Of a DNA stretch of 64,000 nt, positions 1-10,985 are shown piece after piece. Where the stretch lies: positions 16,231,501-16,295,500 of the forward strand of contig NC_051094.1 in assembly GCF_901709675.1 (NCBI RefSeq), given 5' to 3'. The notes under the pieces were generated by a model that made no database searches, was not told where the DNA came from, and saw only the letters and a program-made list of their open reading frames with translations. Positions within the stretch are counted from its first letter, which is position 1; each line of letters begins with the position of its first letter. The translations under genes and the position numbers were made by a program. This DNA comes from Syngnathus acus (Eukaryota > Chordata > Actinopteri > Syngnathiformes > Syngnathidae).

Positions 1-318
1 GAGGGTGCGGGTTTGATTCCACCTCCGGCCTCCCTGTGTGGCGTTTGCATGTTCTCCCCGTGTCCGCGTGGGTTTTCTCCGGGCACTCCGGTTTCCTCCC
101 ACATTCCAAAAACATGCTTGGTAGGCCGATTGAGCACTCCAAATTGTCCCTAAGTGTAAGTGCGAGGGCGAATGGTTGTTTGTCTCTGTGTGCCCTGCGA
201 TTGGCTGGCAACCGGTTCAGGGTGTCCCCCGCCTACTGCCCGATGACGGCTAGGATACGCTCCAGCACACCCGCGACCCCCGTGGGGACTAAGCGGTTCA
301 GAAAATGGATGGATGGAT
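1..318 (+). mobile_element. tRNA-derived SINE, 5' end cut by window edge
   Basis: The copy starts inside the tRNA-like head, with a B-box-like GGTTTGATTCC near base 10. The body family-wide carries TTTGCATGTTCTCC, then a GGTTTTCTCCGGGCACTCCGG block, then GGTTCAGGGTGTCCCCCGCC, and it ends in GGATGGATGG. The same family recurs at least ten times in the window on both strands, so it is a high-copy fish SINE. The open frame across it has no coding meaning. Confidence 0.85.
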
Positions 319-2691
319 ATTGGTTTTCAAATCAAGTATTTGCTTTTTTACTTTTGTATATAAAGACAACTTACAGAATGAGCAAGTTTAATATTTTTCA
401 TGTTTTAATTTCGTGCAGCAAGTTATGTTAGCCAACACCTCTATGGGTGCAAGTTATTTTAATTTCGAGTTTACGGTAGTTACCCACTGAAACAAATTCC
501 TTCCATTTGATGGTTGTGTTTGTCAAGTGGGTTTGCTCGTGAAAGTCGCCCTTTTTAGGCAACTCGTGTCGTATTCTATCACGACCACGAGCAGATAGAT
601 TTATTTTTGTAATTGTGGGTTTAATATTCCTTCGAGACAAATTTGACACAGTTCTCAGTGAGTAAGTACACAGTGTAGGTTTTGTTGTCAAGTCACCGTT
701 ATGTTCAAAGCACTGAGGAAATTACTTTAGGGGCATGGCCGAGTGACATGTATATAAGGTGTGTGTGTAACTGTAAGAAAGACAGGGTCAGTAAATCCTA
801 AACCAAAGTGGATTTGAGATGTACATCGTACTATGACTAGTGTAATATGTGACAACCACCTCATGGATGTAAAGGGGGAAATTATTCATGGTGTATTTCC
901 TTAATTTTTTCCACCAGTTGTTCGAATAATTACGATATTATCAGTTTCTGGAGAGGAATTTTTCAAGATTGTCTGAAGTTAGTTCAAAATGTCTTCTCTC
1001 CAGTTCAATGCCCTTAAGCTGAACCATTATGTTCATTGCGTACACTTCATGTGCAACATCTGCCATTCAACAGGTGAATGGAAGGTCAAACCCATGACAT
1101 GACAAAGACCACCTTTCAGGAATTGCAGCAATCAATAGCTTACAATTTCAGAACAATGTAGCCGAGTAGAGTGCAGCGCTGCAGTGGAAGGCTGACATTC
1201 CCCCGTTATCGGCGGCATGGAATGTAATTATCTAGCGGAGAGAAACAGCTCTTGCTGCACAGCTTTGTTCTCACTGTGCACACTGGCTGCTGAATGGCCA
1301 CATAACAGTTTGAATATCTCAAGAAACACATCACATTCATGTGCACCTGCACACAACACAAATTGTTTTTTAATGGGAGGAGCACTGGTTTGTATTCCCT
1401 TCCAAATAATGCAAATCGTTATTCACAAGCTTTACAATCGATCATGCAAATGTTGAAGCACAACACTATTTTTATCATTATTCAATAAAAAAAAGCTAAT
1501 GCAAGAAAGCATGGAGATATTTGAATCATATTTGTTGGTAGAATTAAGAAAGACTACAGATTGGATTTATGACAATGGAAAATAAATACATTGATAAATG
1601 ATCAGGCCATTGTCCACCCCCACTGATTTCACTTTCTCTTTGTCATATTTTTGCATGCATGTACTGTAACTTGAATTACTGGACAATATAGAGGCTGGTT
1701 GACTTCATTAAATACTTTAATTCGTGAGAATACTAGCAGTTCGAGTGGCTTCTAGCCTCCTATGTAAAAGTCTAGTGCAGTACTAGAAATCCTAACAGGC
1801 CCAGTAATTGGAAAAATATTTTGTGTTGTATCATCTGTTCATACAGGAGCTGTTTGTATTTTTCCAAAGAAGTTGGTAGCTTTAACTTGAAGAGCTGTTT
1901 TTCTCACTATAAATACATTTCGATTACTCTGAGAAAATCTTATAGTGAGACATGTAAAATTGACTAAATTAATTTCTCAAAGTAATTGACTAATACTTGA
2001 GCCCATCATTTTGTCACAGCATATATAAAAAACCAAAACTGCAATTGAATAATTTCTCACATTTGCAAAATTGATAAAAAACATAACACGCTCTACTGTG
2101 GAACCATGAAGTATGGACATATATGTACAATTTGGAGCATGACCAAAATTGTCACGCCAAAAATACCTCCAAAAGCATATCTCACAAGCATTTGTTTTGG
2201 TAAGTTGTTGTTTTTTGTTCTTATTGTGTATTTCTAATGAGAAATTCTACTTCAAACATTATACAATAAATTGTGGGAGTTGTAGTTCTGGAAAAAAATT
2301 ATAACAAAACAATGTACACAAAGTCTTGTTTTGAAAGATGACAAAATCAAAGTTCAAACAGCTCTTTGGAATGCAATGTGGTTGCATGAGCTACCGCCAT
2401 AAATTGTTGAACATCATTCAGCCTGCAAATCAAGTTCTCAAGTTCCATTATTCAGAGGTAAAGGGGAAATTTTTAAGAGGCCCAGTCATAAATTTCCTCG
2501 CAATGCAAAGAAATTGCATTCATCCATCCATCACCCACTACTAATCATGAATCCTTTCTTGCCTGCAAATGAGGATGCCAAAATATCAACCCCGCAAACA
2601 CCAGAATAACAGGTAAACACCATTGACGCGTTCCAACAGAGATTCATACCCGGATGGCCTGACTTTGAGGCAGACATGCTAACTCCTAGAC

Positions 2692-2819
2692 CAGGGGTCA
2701 CCAACACGGTGCCCGCGGGCACCAGGTCGCCGGTGAGGACCGCATGAGTCGCCCGCAGGACTGTTCTAAAATTTGCTCAAATAGCGGCACTTGTCAGCGA
2801 GCTGCATCTATTTATTTTA
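2692..2819 (+). mobile_element. hAT-type transposon left-end fragment
   Basis: It begins CAGGGGTCACCAAC, a terminal sequence typical of fish hAT elements, followed by a GC-rich stretch. No matching right end (GTTGGTGACCCCTG) was found nearby. The fragment is interrupted at a TA dinucleotide by the pogo-like element that follows. Confidence 0.55.
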
Positions 2820-3119
2820 CAGTCAAAACTCGGTTTTCGAACGTCCCGGTTCTCGAACAAATCGGAATTCGAACAAAATATTCGATATTTTTTTGCTTCG
2901 GTTGTCGAACAAAATTTGGAGGTCGAACCTCGCGAGATGAACCGGGAGGACCCGAAAAAACCCGACCGCGCAGCCCGGATGCCGACTGACTCCGTTGTTA
3001 TTGTATTTTCGTTACTTTGAGGATTGTATTAACCCCTAATCATGCCTCAAAAGAAAGCAAGTGGGAGCAGTAAAGCCATCCTAAAACACAAAGACGCTCT
3101 TAAAGCAATGCGACAGTGA
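2820..3119 (+). mobile_element. pogo/Tigger-like transposon 5' remnant
   Basis: It starts CAGTCAAAACTCGGTTTTCG directly after a TA (2818-2819), as expected for Tc1/mariner-superfamily pogo/Tigger elements. The subterminal region repeats the word TCGAAC several times. An ATG at 3042 opens a 25-codon frame starting MPQKKASGSS and containing KHKDALKAM, like the N terminus of a Tigger/CENP-B-type transposase, but TGA at 3117-3119 ends it. The rest of the transposase and the right TIR were not seen. Confidence 0.55.
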
Positions 3120-3127
3120 GCGCCCGG

Positions 3128-3470
3128 CGCGCTGCGGTAGCGCGATCGGACCAAATTAAGCTCCCTGCGCACTGAGGTCCACTTAAATTTTGGAAAGTAC
3201 ATCAGGACTTTAAAAATATTTTCTAAATTTTAGCGACGGCTCTGTCACAATAATGCGACCAGCGCGGTGCAGTTGCGCGGTCGGCGACGCGATACTGTTG
3301 CGCGTTCGGCGGTGCGCTGCAGTTGCGCGATCGGACCAAATTAAGCTCCCTTTGCACTTAGGTCCACTTAAATTTTGAAAAGTACATCAGGAATTTAAAA
3401 ATATTTTCTAAATTTCAGCGACCAGCGCGGTGCAGTTGCGCGTTCAGCGGTGCGCTGCAGTTGTAGTTGG
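3128..3470. repeat. Two-copy tandem repeat, period about 185 bp
   Basis: GATCGGACCAAATTAAGCTC occurs at 3144 and again at 3329. Each copy continues through a TTTTCTAAATTT stretch into a GCGACCAGCGCGGTGCAGTT-like block. The copies differ by scattered substitutions and both are rich in GCGC words. They lie just after the pogo remnant and may be internal repeats of the same or the surrounding transposon. Confidence 0.7.
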
Positions 3471-3549
3471 AGCTTAGTTTTCCCTTCACGACATACCAGT
3501 ACTGGTACACAGGCTCCCTTCTAATGATATGCAAAGGAATCACTGAACT

Positions 3550-3740
3550 TAACTGAATGTTCATTATGTAACAATGCAGGGATGTGGAGATCTTTGTCCA
3601 ACACACCTGATTCATGTGATCAGCCATCAGCAAGCTCTGAAGGAGCCTGATGATGATCCTGATCATTTGAATCCGGTGTATTAGACAAGGGGAACGTAAA
3701 ACATGCAGAACAGAGGCGCATGAGGACAAGGTTTGGACAT
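3550..3740. mobile_element. Degenerate hAT foldback MITE
   Basis: The words ACACACCTGATTCATG and TCATTTGAATCCGGTGTATT, with an intervening AGGAGCCTGAT, match the centre of the well-preserved foldback element at 51220-51421. The outer arms survive only partly (GAGGACAAGGTTTGGACAT at the right), and no target duplication is clear. Confidence 0.55.
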
Positions 3741-6084
3741 CTGTGTCATAGTGACAGAATATTTTTTTTTTGCATCCAATACTCTTTAATTGGACCATTT
3801 TTTTGTAAAGATTTTAATATCCATATTTATAAGTGCAGTGATACTAAAATATTACTCTAGCTCCCAATGATATTAATTCACCTTTTACAAATGGGTTTAA
3901 TGGACACTTGGGCCTTCTAGGATGGCCTATTTTAAAACTTGATTGAATGAAGTATTTTTTTATTTTTTAGGTAGTTGGTGGAATAAAAGGTTTGAGAAAC
4001 TCTGGTCTGGAGATAAAAAATCAGTGTAACAAATGTGTGATGCAAAATTGATCTAGAGTTTACGGATGTGGCCTATTAATTGAAAACTGCAACACTGAAT
4101 TTTTTCAACCGAGGCGCGGCAGCCAAAAGAATAAATGCCTGTTTTCCAACACATTGTCACAGCTGCAGAATAAGAACGCAACATCACACATTGAGCAATG
4201 CAAAGTGGATAATAGAAATGTTTGGGTGAATTTTGGACATTTACACATTTAGGGTCATCCAGACCACATTGATACTGTATCTTAAAGCAAGATGAGGAAC
4301 CAACTAACTACCCACACAAGAGCAACATTGCGAAAAGTACCATTAACTGTGAATAACAGGACTGCTGGCCTAATGCTGCTCTGATCTGAAAGAGTGCAAT
4401 GACTTCAAAAATCATCATCTCGACACTTGTGACAGTGAGCGCTCATGTATGCACATGTAAGCATCAAATGTATAATGCAACATACAAAAATGGTAGACTG
4501 AAGTTCAGGCTTTGAACTTCATAAAAAAATTATTACAACTGCATCTGGATACAGTAGAAGTGAAATTCTGCATTCAGATGAATAACACTGTTCAACTGAT
4601 TTGTCTCAAAATACTATACTGTATCATATAAATATTAAATACGCATTACACATGAACAAAAATGTCTAGGTACACCCTTTGTAATTGTAATATTGAATTT
4701 ATCAGTCAGGGGTTAGAGCACATCTCTCGCAGTTCATCCTTTCATTCTTCCTTTCTCTATAGGCCTGCTTGTTGTCCTCACCAAGGTGCTACTTTACAGC
4801 TTTCACACCGGGGCAGTTTAGAATCTTCAGTTAACCAAACATGAATATATGTTGAATGTGGAGACGAATCTGGGGTAAGCAAAAAAAAAAAAAAAACCCT
4901 CAGATGTCCCAACTACAATCCAAACACAGCGCTCCGAAGCAGACATGCTATTATTTATGCTAACTACGCTGTCTTCTAACACCATCTCTATTTCCAATGA
5001 CATTTTGAACAATATGCATCCAATTGTTATGCAACCAATTTGTTAGACCATTGTTGGGATGGCATGGCATACTTGGATGGGTTTGGTGTGGATAAACTTG
5101 CGTGTGCCCTAATTTGAACAACTTCAGGTTGTATTAAAATGGAGGTTGTTGGCAAGAAATATTAGTGGTGTCCAACCTCACGAGTGTTCTGGGTAAATGG
5201 GCAAACATTCCCATTGACATGATCAAAACTCATGGAGAAAGTCTATCCGTATGGTAGAACCAGAAGACCATGTTTCTTTTTATGTAAAACTTGGTGACAA
5301 ATTCACAGACATGAATGTGATAGACTAAAATGCAGTAATTCAATATGCTTGTTAGATGAGAAATCATTGAGTATTTGATTTTGTGTTGACATTAAGCATG
5401 ACTCAGAAGGGACGTTTTAAAAGACTAATTATATTCGTTTTGAGGAGCCAAATGCATTGATTATTCATAATTTACGTTGTAGTTACAATAGAACACTATT
5501 TAATTAACTGCCTCATGGCAATTTTGACAAATAGTGAGTTATGTCAAGGCAAATTCAGAAGAGTGTGACAATGCCTTTCATATTAAAATGAACAATTTTC
5601 TAGTTTCCAGCCAAACAGCCTGTGAGAGCATCAACACCGGAAGCAATCGAGAGCTGATTCATTCAGAGCAAACAGACTTTTGAGGCAGCGAAATAACAAT
5701 GACAATAAAAAAATGTAATTACTATACAGAAAAGTATAAAGCGCAGTGACATGATTAATGTTTTTGGTCACTGAATTATTTGTATGTACATATTTATTTA
5801 TTCATTGTGATGGGGGGTGCAATCCAACTCTTATAAAGCTTGTGTAAATGAACTAACAAAAAGGAATAACTAAAGACACAAGGCAACAAACTGTCCTCAT
5901 TTGCATTGCATCAAAATTGTTCATTTTTGTTCATGCAAATTACTGTGCCAATTATAAATATAGTGTAGCTGCATGCCCTGAGTTACATATACTCTAGGCC
6001 AATGTATAGTAGAATTACAACTGGAGTGGAGAAGTAACTGATGGTGATGAAAGCAACAGTTTGTTATATGGGGAAACTGCCAAG

Positions 6085-6240
6085 TATTATTATTATTAAT
6101 GTTATAATTATTATTATAGTAGTAGAAGCAGTAGAAGTGGAATATTAATAATATTAATAACAAGAATAATACTAAGATTTTTTATTATTAATATTATTAC
6201 AATTACTATCAATATTATTACTATTATTATTTCATCATTT
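6085..6240. repeat. Imperfect (ATT)n / A+T low-complexity tract
   Basis: Runs of TTATTATTATT and AATAATATTAATAA cover this stretch. The asparagine- and isoleucine-rich open frames it produces on the minus strand have no coding value. Confidence 0.85.
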
Positions 6241-6655
6241 ATTATTGTTGCTATTTTTTGTTTTTTTCCTGGTTTGTTCAATTCTACTTCTTCTACCTGT
6301 CTTGGTTGACATGAAATGGGCTGCTGAAGTAACCGTTTTTCATTGTTCAATTCAGTTGATCGACTTTTTAAAAGGCTGCTACATTCAAAGTTAAATTAAC
6401 TTTTCAGCAAATGGTGATATTCGTGCGACGGAACAAAAACAAAGATGAGAAACATTTCGTTTCAAACATACACAAATATTGCACTAAAGACGGCATTTCG
6501 TTCACCGGGCTGTTTTGAGGACGATTGATGACGTGCCTTGTTGCAATTCTATGTCGCAATATCGTGTTTCGCAACTCTTTCTTCTGATGGCTTTTACATT
6601 CGAGCGCGCATGCCATTATGTGCGACACAGCCAGAACCACATACTGTGTACTCAC

Positions 6656-7305
6656 CCTGAGCTCCTTGAAAAAGATGCAGCTGCGGGCCCATTCCACTAT
6701 GGAGAAGAGGGTCTGGTCTGCCATGCGACACATGAGGCTGAAGGCGCTGGGCTTCTCCAGCCGACCTCGAGTGCTCTGCTCCTGTTGCAGATGAGAGACG
6801 ATCTTGTTCCGCACCACCAGCTCGTCCGGATCACAGCGCAGCATCTCCAGCACCAGCGGCGGCAGGGTTGGGGGCTGCGGCGAGGCGGAGGGGTACATTT
6901 CTGGGTAGGCGTATCCCGTGAGAGACTCGGGCGAGCTGGTGTAGTCGGGGCACTCGGCTTTGATGACCCTGCTGGGGAAGGCTGTGTACTGGTACTGGCC
7001 GCTAAGGGGGACGTGGGACTGCATACCTAGGGATGGGGTGGCATAAATGTTTGCCTCGTAGTCTGTGGGCGTAATGGAGCCGGGGGTGGAGGGTAGGATG
7101 CTTTTGGGGAGGGCGGGCATGCTGTTGAGAGTGCCGCTGAAGCCGTAGTCGGTGTGGAGAGGGGAGGTGGACGGAGGGGCCGCACTCTCCAATTTGAAGC
7201 CGTTGGAGCGTATCAAAGCCTTCTTCTGCTGCTTCAAGGCCCTGTCCCTCTTGTACATGGGGCCAAATTTATTCCTTCCCCCACGCATGCGGTCTGCACG
7301 CACCG
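6656..7305 (-). CDS. nr5a1: nr5a1 coding exon: Ftz-F1 box, hinge and LBD helices to about H3
   Basis: Acceptor TTTGACAG sits at 7307-7306 on the minus strand and donor GTGAGT follows base 6656. The exon is 650 bp: two bases complete the Ala codon of [12 protein letters not shown] and the end is phase 0 after KELR. It encodes the A-box/Ftz-F1 box, then a hinge with two sumoylation-type motifs at the places known in mammalian SF-1: FKLE (NGFKLES) and IKAE (RVIKAECPD). A Ser-Pro in YTSSPES resembles the hinge phosphoserine region. The LBD begins near [15 protein letters not shown]. Reading past the donor gives a meaningless tail. Confidence 0.95.
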
Positions 7306-8555
7306 CTGTCAAAAAGAGCCCAGCAAGAAATCAAACATAAATGTACTGCACAGCAACCGTCCTCAAATTCAAGCCACCGGTTAATGATGACTTTTCCGCG
7401 TCAAATAGCTGCTTCCATTCCCCCTAATGCTGAATTTAATCACGGAATGAACAACACGCACACGCGCGCCCGCGCACACACTTTTTTGCTTCCCTTTTTA
7501 GGACTGAGAAGATTCCCCAGGCTTCACTCCTCGTAGCCTAAATAGAGCTTTTGATTTAAAACACGGGAGTCTCCACAGTTTTATCAGTGAGTCCAGAATG
7601 TGTCTTTTTCTCTAGCTTGGAAGAAGCAGGTGCTTTCTCGCATGGCTGTCTGGCGATTAATCCCATCTCATGTGAATAGAAAGTGATGACAGAGCTACAG
7701 CCAACAAATTCGAGTTTAGTCGTTTAATTTGACTTGTACAGTCAGACTAACAAACATAAACGCCACATAATCGCGAACATAAATACACGATGCAACAATA
7801 AAGCGGAATAATTATTCTAATGTTTTTTCACAACGAAAGTTTTTTTTAATGATGGGCTACATGAAATGTCATTGTTTCTTAAATTACATGTTAAATCCGT
7901 CTTCTCTCGCAATATCAGTTTGATTGTAATGATTTGATGAAAAGACGAACTTACCTTCTAGTCGCATACCGACGTTGAGGCATTTTTGAAAACGGCAGAA
8001 AGGACATCGCTTCCTCTGAGTCTTGTCAATTTTACACTCCTGATTTTCAGCACACGTGTATCTCTTGTTGTTCTGCACTGTCCTTTTGAAGAAGCCCTGA
8101 AACAACAGGAGACAATTTTCATTTCGTTTTCAACCAAAAAACACATCAATTTTCCATGGTATTAATTTTTATCGATATTAAAGTTTTGCATTTCAGAATT
8201 TAGGAAAAGCAGTTTCTATTCAAATTATTTACATTTCGTTGTCAATAAGTAATATTATAATATGAATGTAAATCTATAGAATTTTTCCTCTCACAGGCGA
8301 ATCACAGCGTACTTAAAAAAAACGTTTCATACCATGACTTGAGAATATTTAGGGTAACATTAACGCTGACATTAAAACAAACCTTTTAACGGCAACGGCT
8401 CTAATTAACTAAATCGCGCAAATATTTTCTGTAGCACTCGAGTGGCTGTTTACCTTGCAGCTTTCACAGGTGAGCAGCCCGTAGTGATATCCGGACACCT
8501 TGTCTCCACATACAGGACACAATTCTTCCAGATCGTCATCATACGTGTATTCCAT
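6656..8555 (-). CDS. nr5a1: nr5a1, steroidogenic factor 1 (partial, 3' exons outside window)
   Basis: Orphan nuclear receptor that binds extended half-sites (TCAAGGTCA) as a monomer and controls steroidogenic enzymes and gonad, adrenal/interrenal and pituitary development. Coding exons in the window are 8555-8454, 8096-7955 and 7305-6656, in phase (0, 0, then 1 to 2). The zinc fingers have P-box CESCKG and the ending [17 protein letters not shown], which is NR5A1-like (NR5A2 has PYCRFQKCL and VGMKLE). The Ftz-F1 box [20 protein letters not shown] follows, then a proline-rich hinge and the start of the ligand-binding domain ([19 protein letters not shown]). nr6a1 lies upstream on the same strand, as in other vertebrates. 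Teleost a or b copy not resolved. Confidence 0.95.
7955..8096 (-). CDS. nr5a1: nr5a1 coding exon: second zinc finger
   Basis: Acceptor TTGTTTCAG precedes GGC TTC TTC AAA at 8096; donor GTAAG follows the first base of a Gly/Ala codon at 7955. The 142-bp exon encodes [15 protein letters not shown] through VGMRLE, including the D-box and the four cysteines of zinc finger 2 (Cys at YTC, ECK, RCP, FCR). The junction G|CG restores the Ala of LEAVRAD. Confidence 0.96.
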
Positions 8556-8572
8556 AACCTTCAAAGTCACAC
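8454..8572 (-). CDS. nr5a1: nr5a1 exon 2: conserved start codon and first zinc finger
   Basis: Acceptor ATGTCCAG ends at 8573. Seventeen bases precede an ATG at 8555-8553 in strong context (GGTTATGG). This ATG gives [19 protein letters not shown], aligned with the mammalian MDYSYDEDL start, and the exon ends after CESCK at 8454 with donor GTAAAC. The 17-bp leader has no in-frame stop and reads openly back into exon 1, where another in-frame ATG lies (9503-9501). Confidence 0.95.
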
Positions 8573-9481
8573 CTGGACATGCACGCACAAATGCAAGGAC
8601 AGACAGAGCATGACAGGCTGAATATCAAGGCTGCAAGCGCAACAGCACATTTTTGTTGTTTGTGTCGGCAATTCATGTCTGGAGTGAGATTTAATTTTCT
8701 TTAAATGACTTATTTCGTTTATTCTATATACATTTGATATGTATTCTAATCAAGTATAATTACAATGATCAAATAAATTGTGTATGCGTTCTTAGAACTT
8801 GATTCGCTAAGTGTGTTTAATGAAATCCCATACGTAATTGTATTTGTGTAAAAAAATGTTTCTTTTTATTGCGGAGGCGCAATTTCTCAAGGGCAATGTT
8901 GATTAATTGGCGTATACCAAATAGATAAAACATACGACGTGTAATAGTTTACGAATACAAATTTAATTTAAAAAAAATCTATCGATTCAATTTCAAACAT
9001 GAGCAGGTGCATTTTATGTAGATGGATTTATGACTTCAAAATTACTGTCTGAAATCAGACATCTTTTAAACAGGAACACATGCATTTTATTTGCATTAAT
9101 GACTTCAAATCATCTGTAACACAAATAGTTCCATTTAGAAATAATGTCTTTCTGTCATTCTGTCATTCTGTCTTTGTCTTTCTGTCTTTCTGTCTTTCTT
9201 TCTTTCTTGTTTTTATAATTATTGCATGTACTGGGGAATTTTATAATGGTAGTTTTTTTTTTTTTTTACTGTATTTTATTATTTTGTTTGAGCAAACTAC
9301 TGCCGATGTCTTTTCTTTTTTTCCCGAGTGTAGTCGGTCCCGTTTAAGATTTTTTATGAAACAAGACTGTCAATAAAATATGATTCATTCTTTCGGCAAT
9401 AAATTGACGGCCCGCATCTACAGTTGTGACCCAAAGCACATCCTGACTGAAAGAATTTGGAAAAAAAGTAAATCGCCTTAC

Positions 9482-9670
9482 CGTGAGCCTTGTCTCCCAG
9501 CATCTGAACAGCAGGCTGCAGCCAGTCACTGATGATTGTCTGATTATTAAAATGTGGACGTAGGCGTTGCTGCCGTATTGGATATGCAGCTGAGGACAAC
9601 AGCAGGAGGAGACCAAAGAAAAAAATTCTGTAACGGGATTGGTTTGGGTGTCTCCCTCAGCTTCCTCGCC
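9482..9670 (-). other. nr5a1: nr5a1 exon 1 (5' UTR, possibly with upstream in-frame start)
   Basis: A consensus donor, CTCACG|GTAAGG, follows base 9482. The exon start is inferred from the promoter elements, so the 5' edge is approximate. An ATG at 9503-9501 reads MLGDKAHG and, after splicing, VTLKV, directly in frame with MEYTYDDD in exon 2, which would add 13 residues. Its context (CAGATGC) is weak while the exon 2 ATG context is strong, so both starts are possible. Confidence 0.65.
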
Positions 9671-9695
9671 CTCGACTGTCTTCCCTTATCGCAAA

Positions 9696-9739
9696 CTTAT
9701 ATTTCTCTGCTACTATTGGTGGACGGAGAGTCACGTGAC
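9696..9739 (-). promoter_or_regulatory. nr5a1: nr5a1 core promoter: E-box, CCAAT box, TATA-like element
   Basis: In transcription order (minus strand) there is a 10-bp palindromic E-box GTCACGTGAC (9739-9730, core CACGTG 9737-9732), then an inverted-ATTGG CCAAT box in CCACCAATAG (9719-9715), then AAATATAAG (9704-9696). A second CCAAT-type ATTGG lies at 9638-9642, probably within or near the transcript start. Mammalian SF-1 proximal promoters also have a USF-bound E-box followed closely by a CCAAT box, so order and spacing look conserved. The start site itself is inferred. Confidence 0.7.
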
Positions 9740-10038
9740 CGTCGCTGAGCTGCCTCCTGGTAAATGCCTGGACTGGCGAGAATGTGGCTGATTTCGATGA
9801 CTCACACCATGAAAGAGGCTTTTTTCAATCGCAAAATAATATTTTTATGTTACTTACAGAGAAAATAGGCCTCTACAATGTTTTATAACATTTTCGACAA
9901 AGCATGATTTCCATTAGAGGCTATTTTTGTTAAATCCCAAATGCATTTGATAATGTTGTAATTGATAAGCACACACATTTTGATAATAGAATTAATACAC
10001 GTATTATGATTTTAAAGCACCAGTGATGTCGGTGAGGT

Positions 10039-10133
10039 TATGTTTGTATGTATGTGTGTATGTATGTATGTATGTATGTATGTATGTATGTATGTATGTA
10101 TGTATGTATGTATGTATGTATGTATGTATGTGT
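10039..10133. repeat. (TATG)n microsatellite
   Basis: A nearly perfect TATG/TGTA array of about 95 bp, about 300 bp upstream of the nr5a1 E-box. The His/Tyr/Ile-repeat frames it generates are not genes. Confidence 0.95.
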
Positions 10134-10781
10134 AGTAATAATAAGAGTAGTAGTTGTAGTAGGAGTAGTAGAAAATGTATGTGCAATTAAAGCGTTATCT
10201 TCACCTTCTTGAAATAATGCCTCTCTGGTTCTCTTTAAGCTCCACATATACGTATATGTACATCATTCACCCCTTTAATCAGCATACAATAAATTAGGAA
10301 AATGATCATTTTTGCTCAGTAAGTGATTCAAAAAGTGAAACTGTCTGTTGTTAGCCGGGATGGGGTATTGCGGTTGGCTTTCTCAGAATCTGCTCGCTAC
10401 AAAGGTTCATTCTGTGGAAATATATGGACAAAGCAGAGGGTCCTTGATGATTGACCAGAACCTGTTGCTAAATTTGGAAAAATCACAATAGCATAATTGC
10501 AATGTGACAAAATGATTTTATGATTTTCGTTTCATTGTGTCATGTTATCCTGTTGTGATTCTAGTTTGGAACCTCTTAAAGACAATGGATCCTAGGACCT
10601 AACCTTAAAGAGGACATTATGAGAAATTTACTTTTTAATTGAATGAATATCAATAGTTGGCTTGCTTGGGAGCCTGCCCATATCCATCAAGTAAAATTAA
10701 TCAGTCAAGTAAATCTGTTGTCTTATGTCTGAAAATGTGTCTGGAGTGTGGCATTCTGGACTTTGACCCCATTGTTACAAG

Positions 10782-10985
10782 AGGTGGGCATTCTGTCCCA
10801 GGGACAGAATGGTCCGTCCGTCCATCTGTCCTAGACAGCCATTCTGTCGTTGAAGGACAACGGATGAGAAAGTTTTAAAAAAGGATGGATCGAAGATGAT
10901 CTGAAGTGTTTTTTCAACCGTCTGTGTAGTTGTCCCTATCCGTCTACCGACTAACCTCTCAGTCGTTCAAATAGACCATTTCAGC
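10782..10985 (+). mobile_element. Unclassified dispersed element, copy 1 (left part)
   Basis: AGAGGTGGGCATTCTGTCCC starts a stretch shared with 41447-41640, including GGACAGAATGGTCC versus GGACGGAACGGTCC and a shared end CACACTAACA. A reverse-oriented end, ACACACCTCTGAC, occurs at about 11723-11735 after a poly-T, and TGTTACA flanks both sides. The full element may therefore be 10782-11735. Family unknown. Confidence 0.5.

Larger units (their letters stand above)
1..6655 (-). other. nr5a1: nr5a1 intron 4 (partial; runs off the left edge)
   Basis: This follows the GTGAGT donor at 6655-6654 of the exon ending at 6656. I found no sequence matching the rest of an NR5A ligand-binding domain (the stretch with LLQNCWSELL, or the FVCLKF helix) on the minus strand, so the next exon lies left of the window. 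The intron holds a SINE at 1-318, a SINE-like remnant near 2515-2690, a nested DNA-transposon cluster at 2692-3740, an ATT-rich tract at 6085-6240 and otherwise AT-rich unique-looking DNA. In mouse the fourth intron of this gene carries the fetal adrenal enhancer; I saw no clear TCAAGGTCA-type site here. Confidence 0.75.

Noticed and set aside
6515-7384. Plus-strand open frames of 60-171 codons across the nr5a1 exon
   Set aside because: They are complementary-strand shadows of the conserved nr5a1 coding exon.
6656-8555. nr5a2 (LRH-1) instead of nr5a1
   Set aside because: The zinc-finger end [17 protein letters not shown] and the neighbouring nr6a1 fit nr5a1; nr5a2 has PYCRFQKCL and VGMKLE and is not linked to nr6a1. 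The LBD start is somewhat LRH-1-like ([12 protein letters not shown]), so a rare fish NR5A paralogue is not fully excluded.
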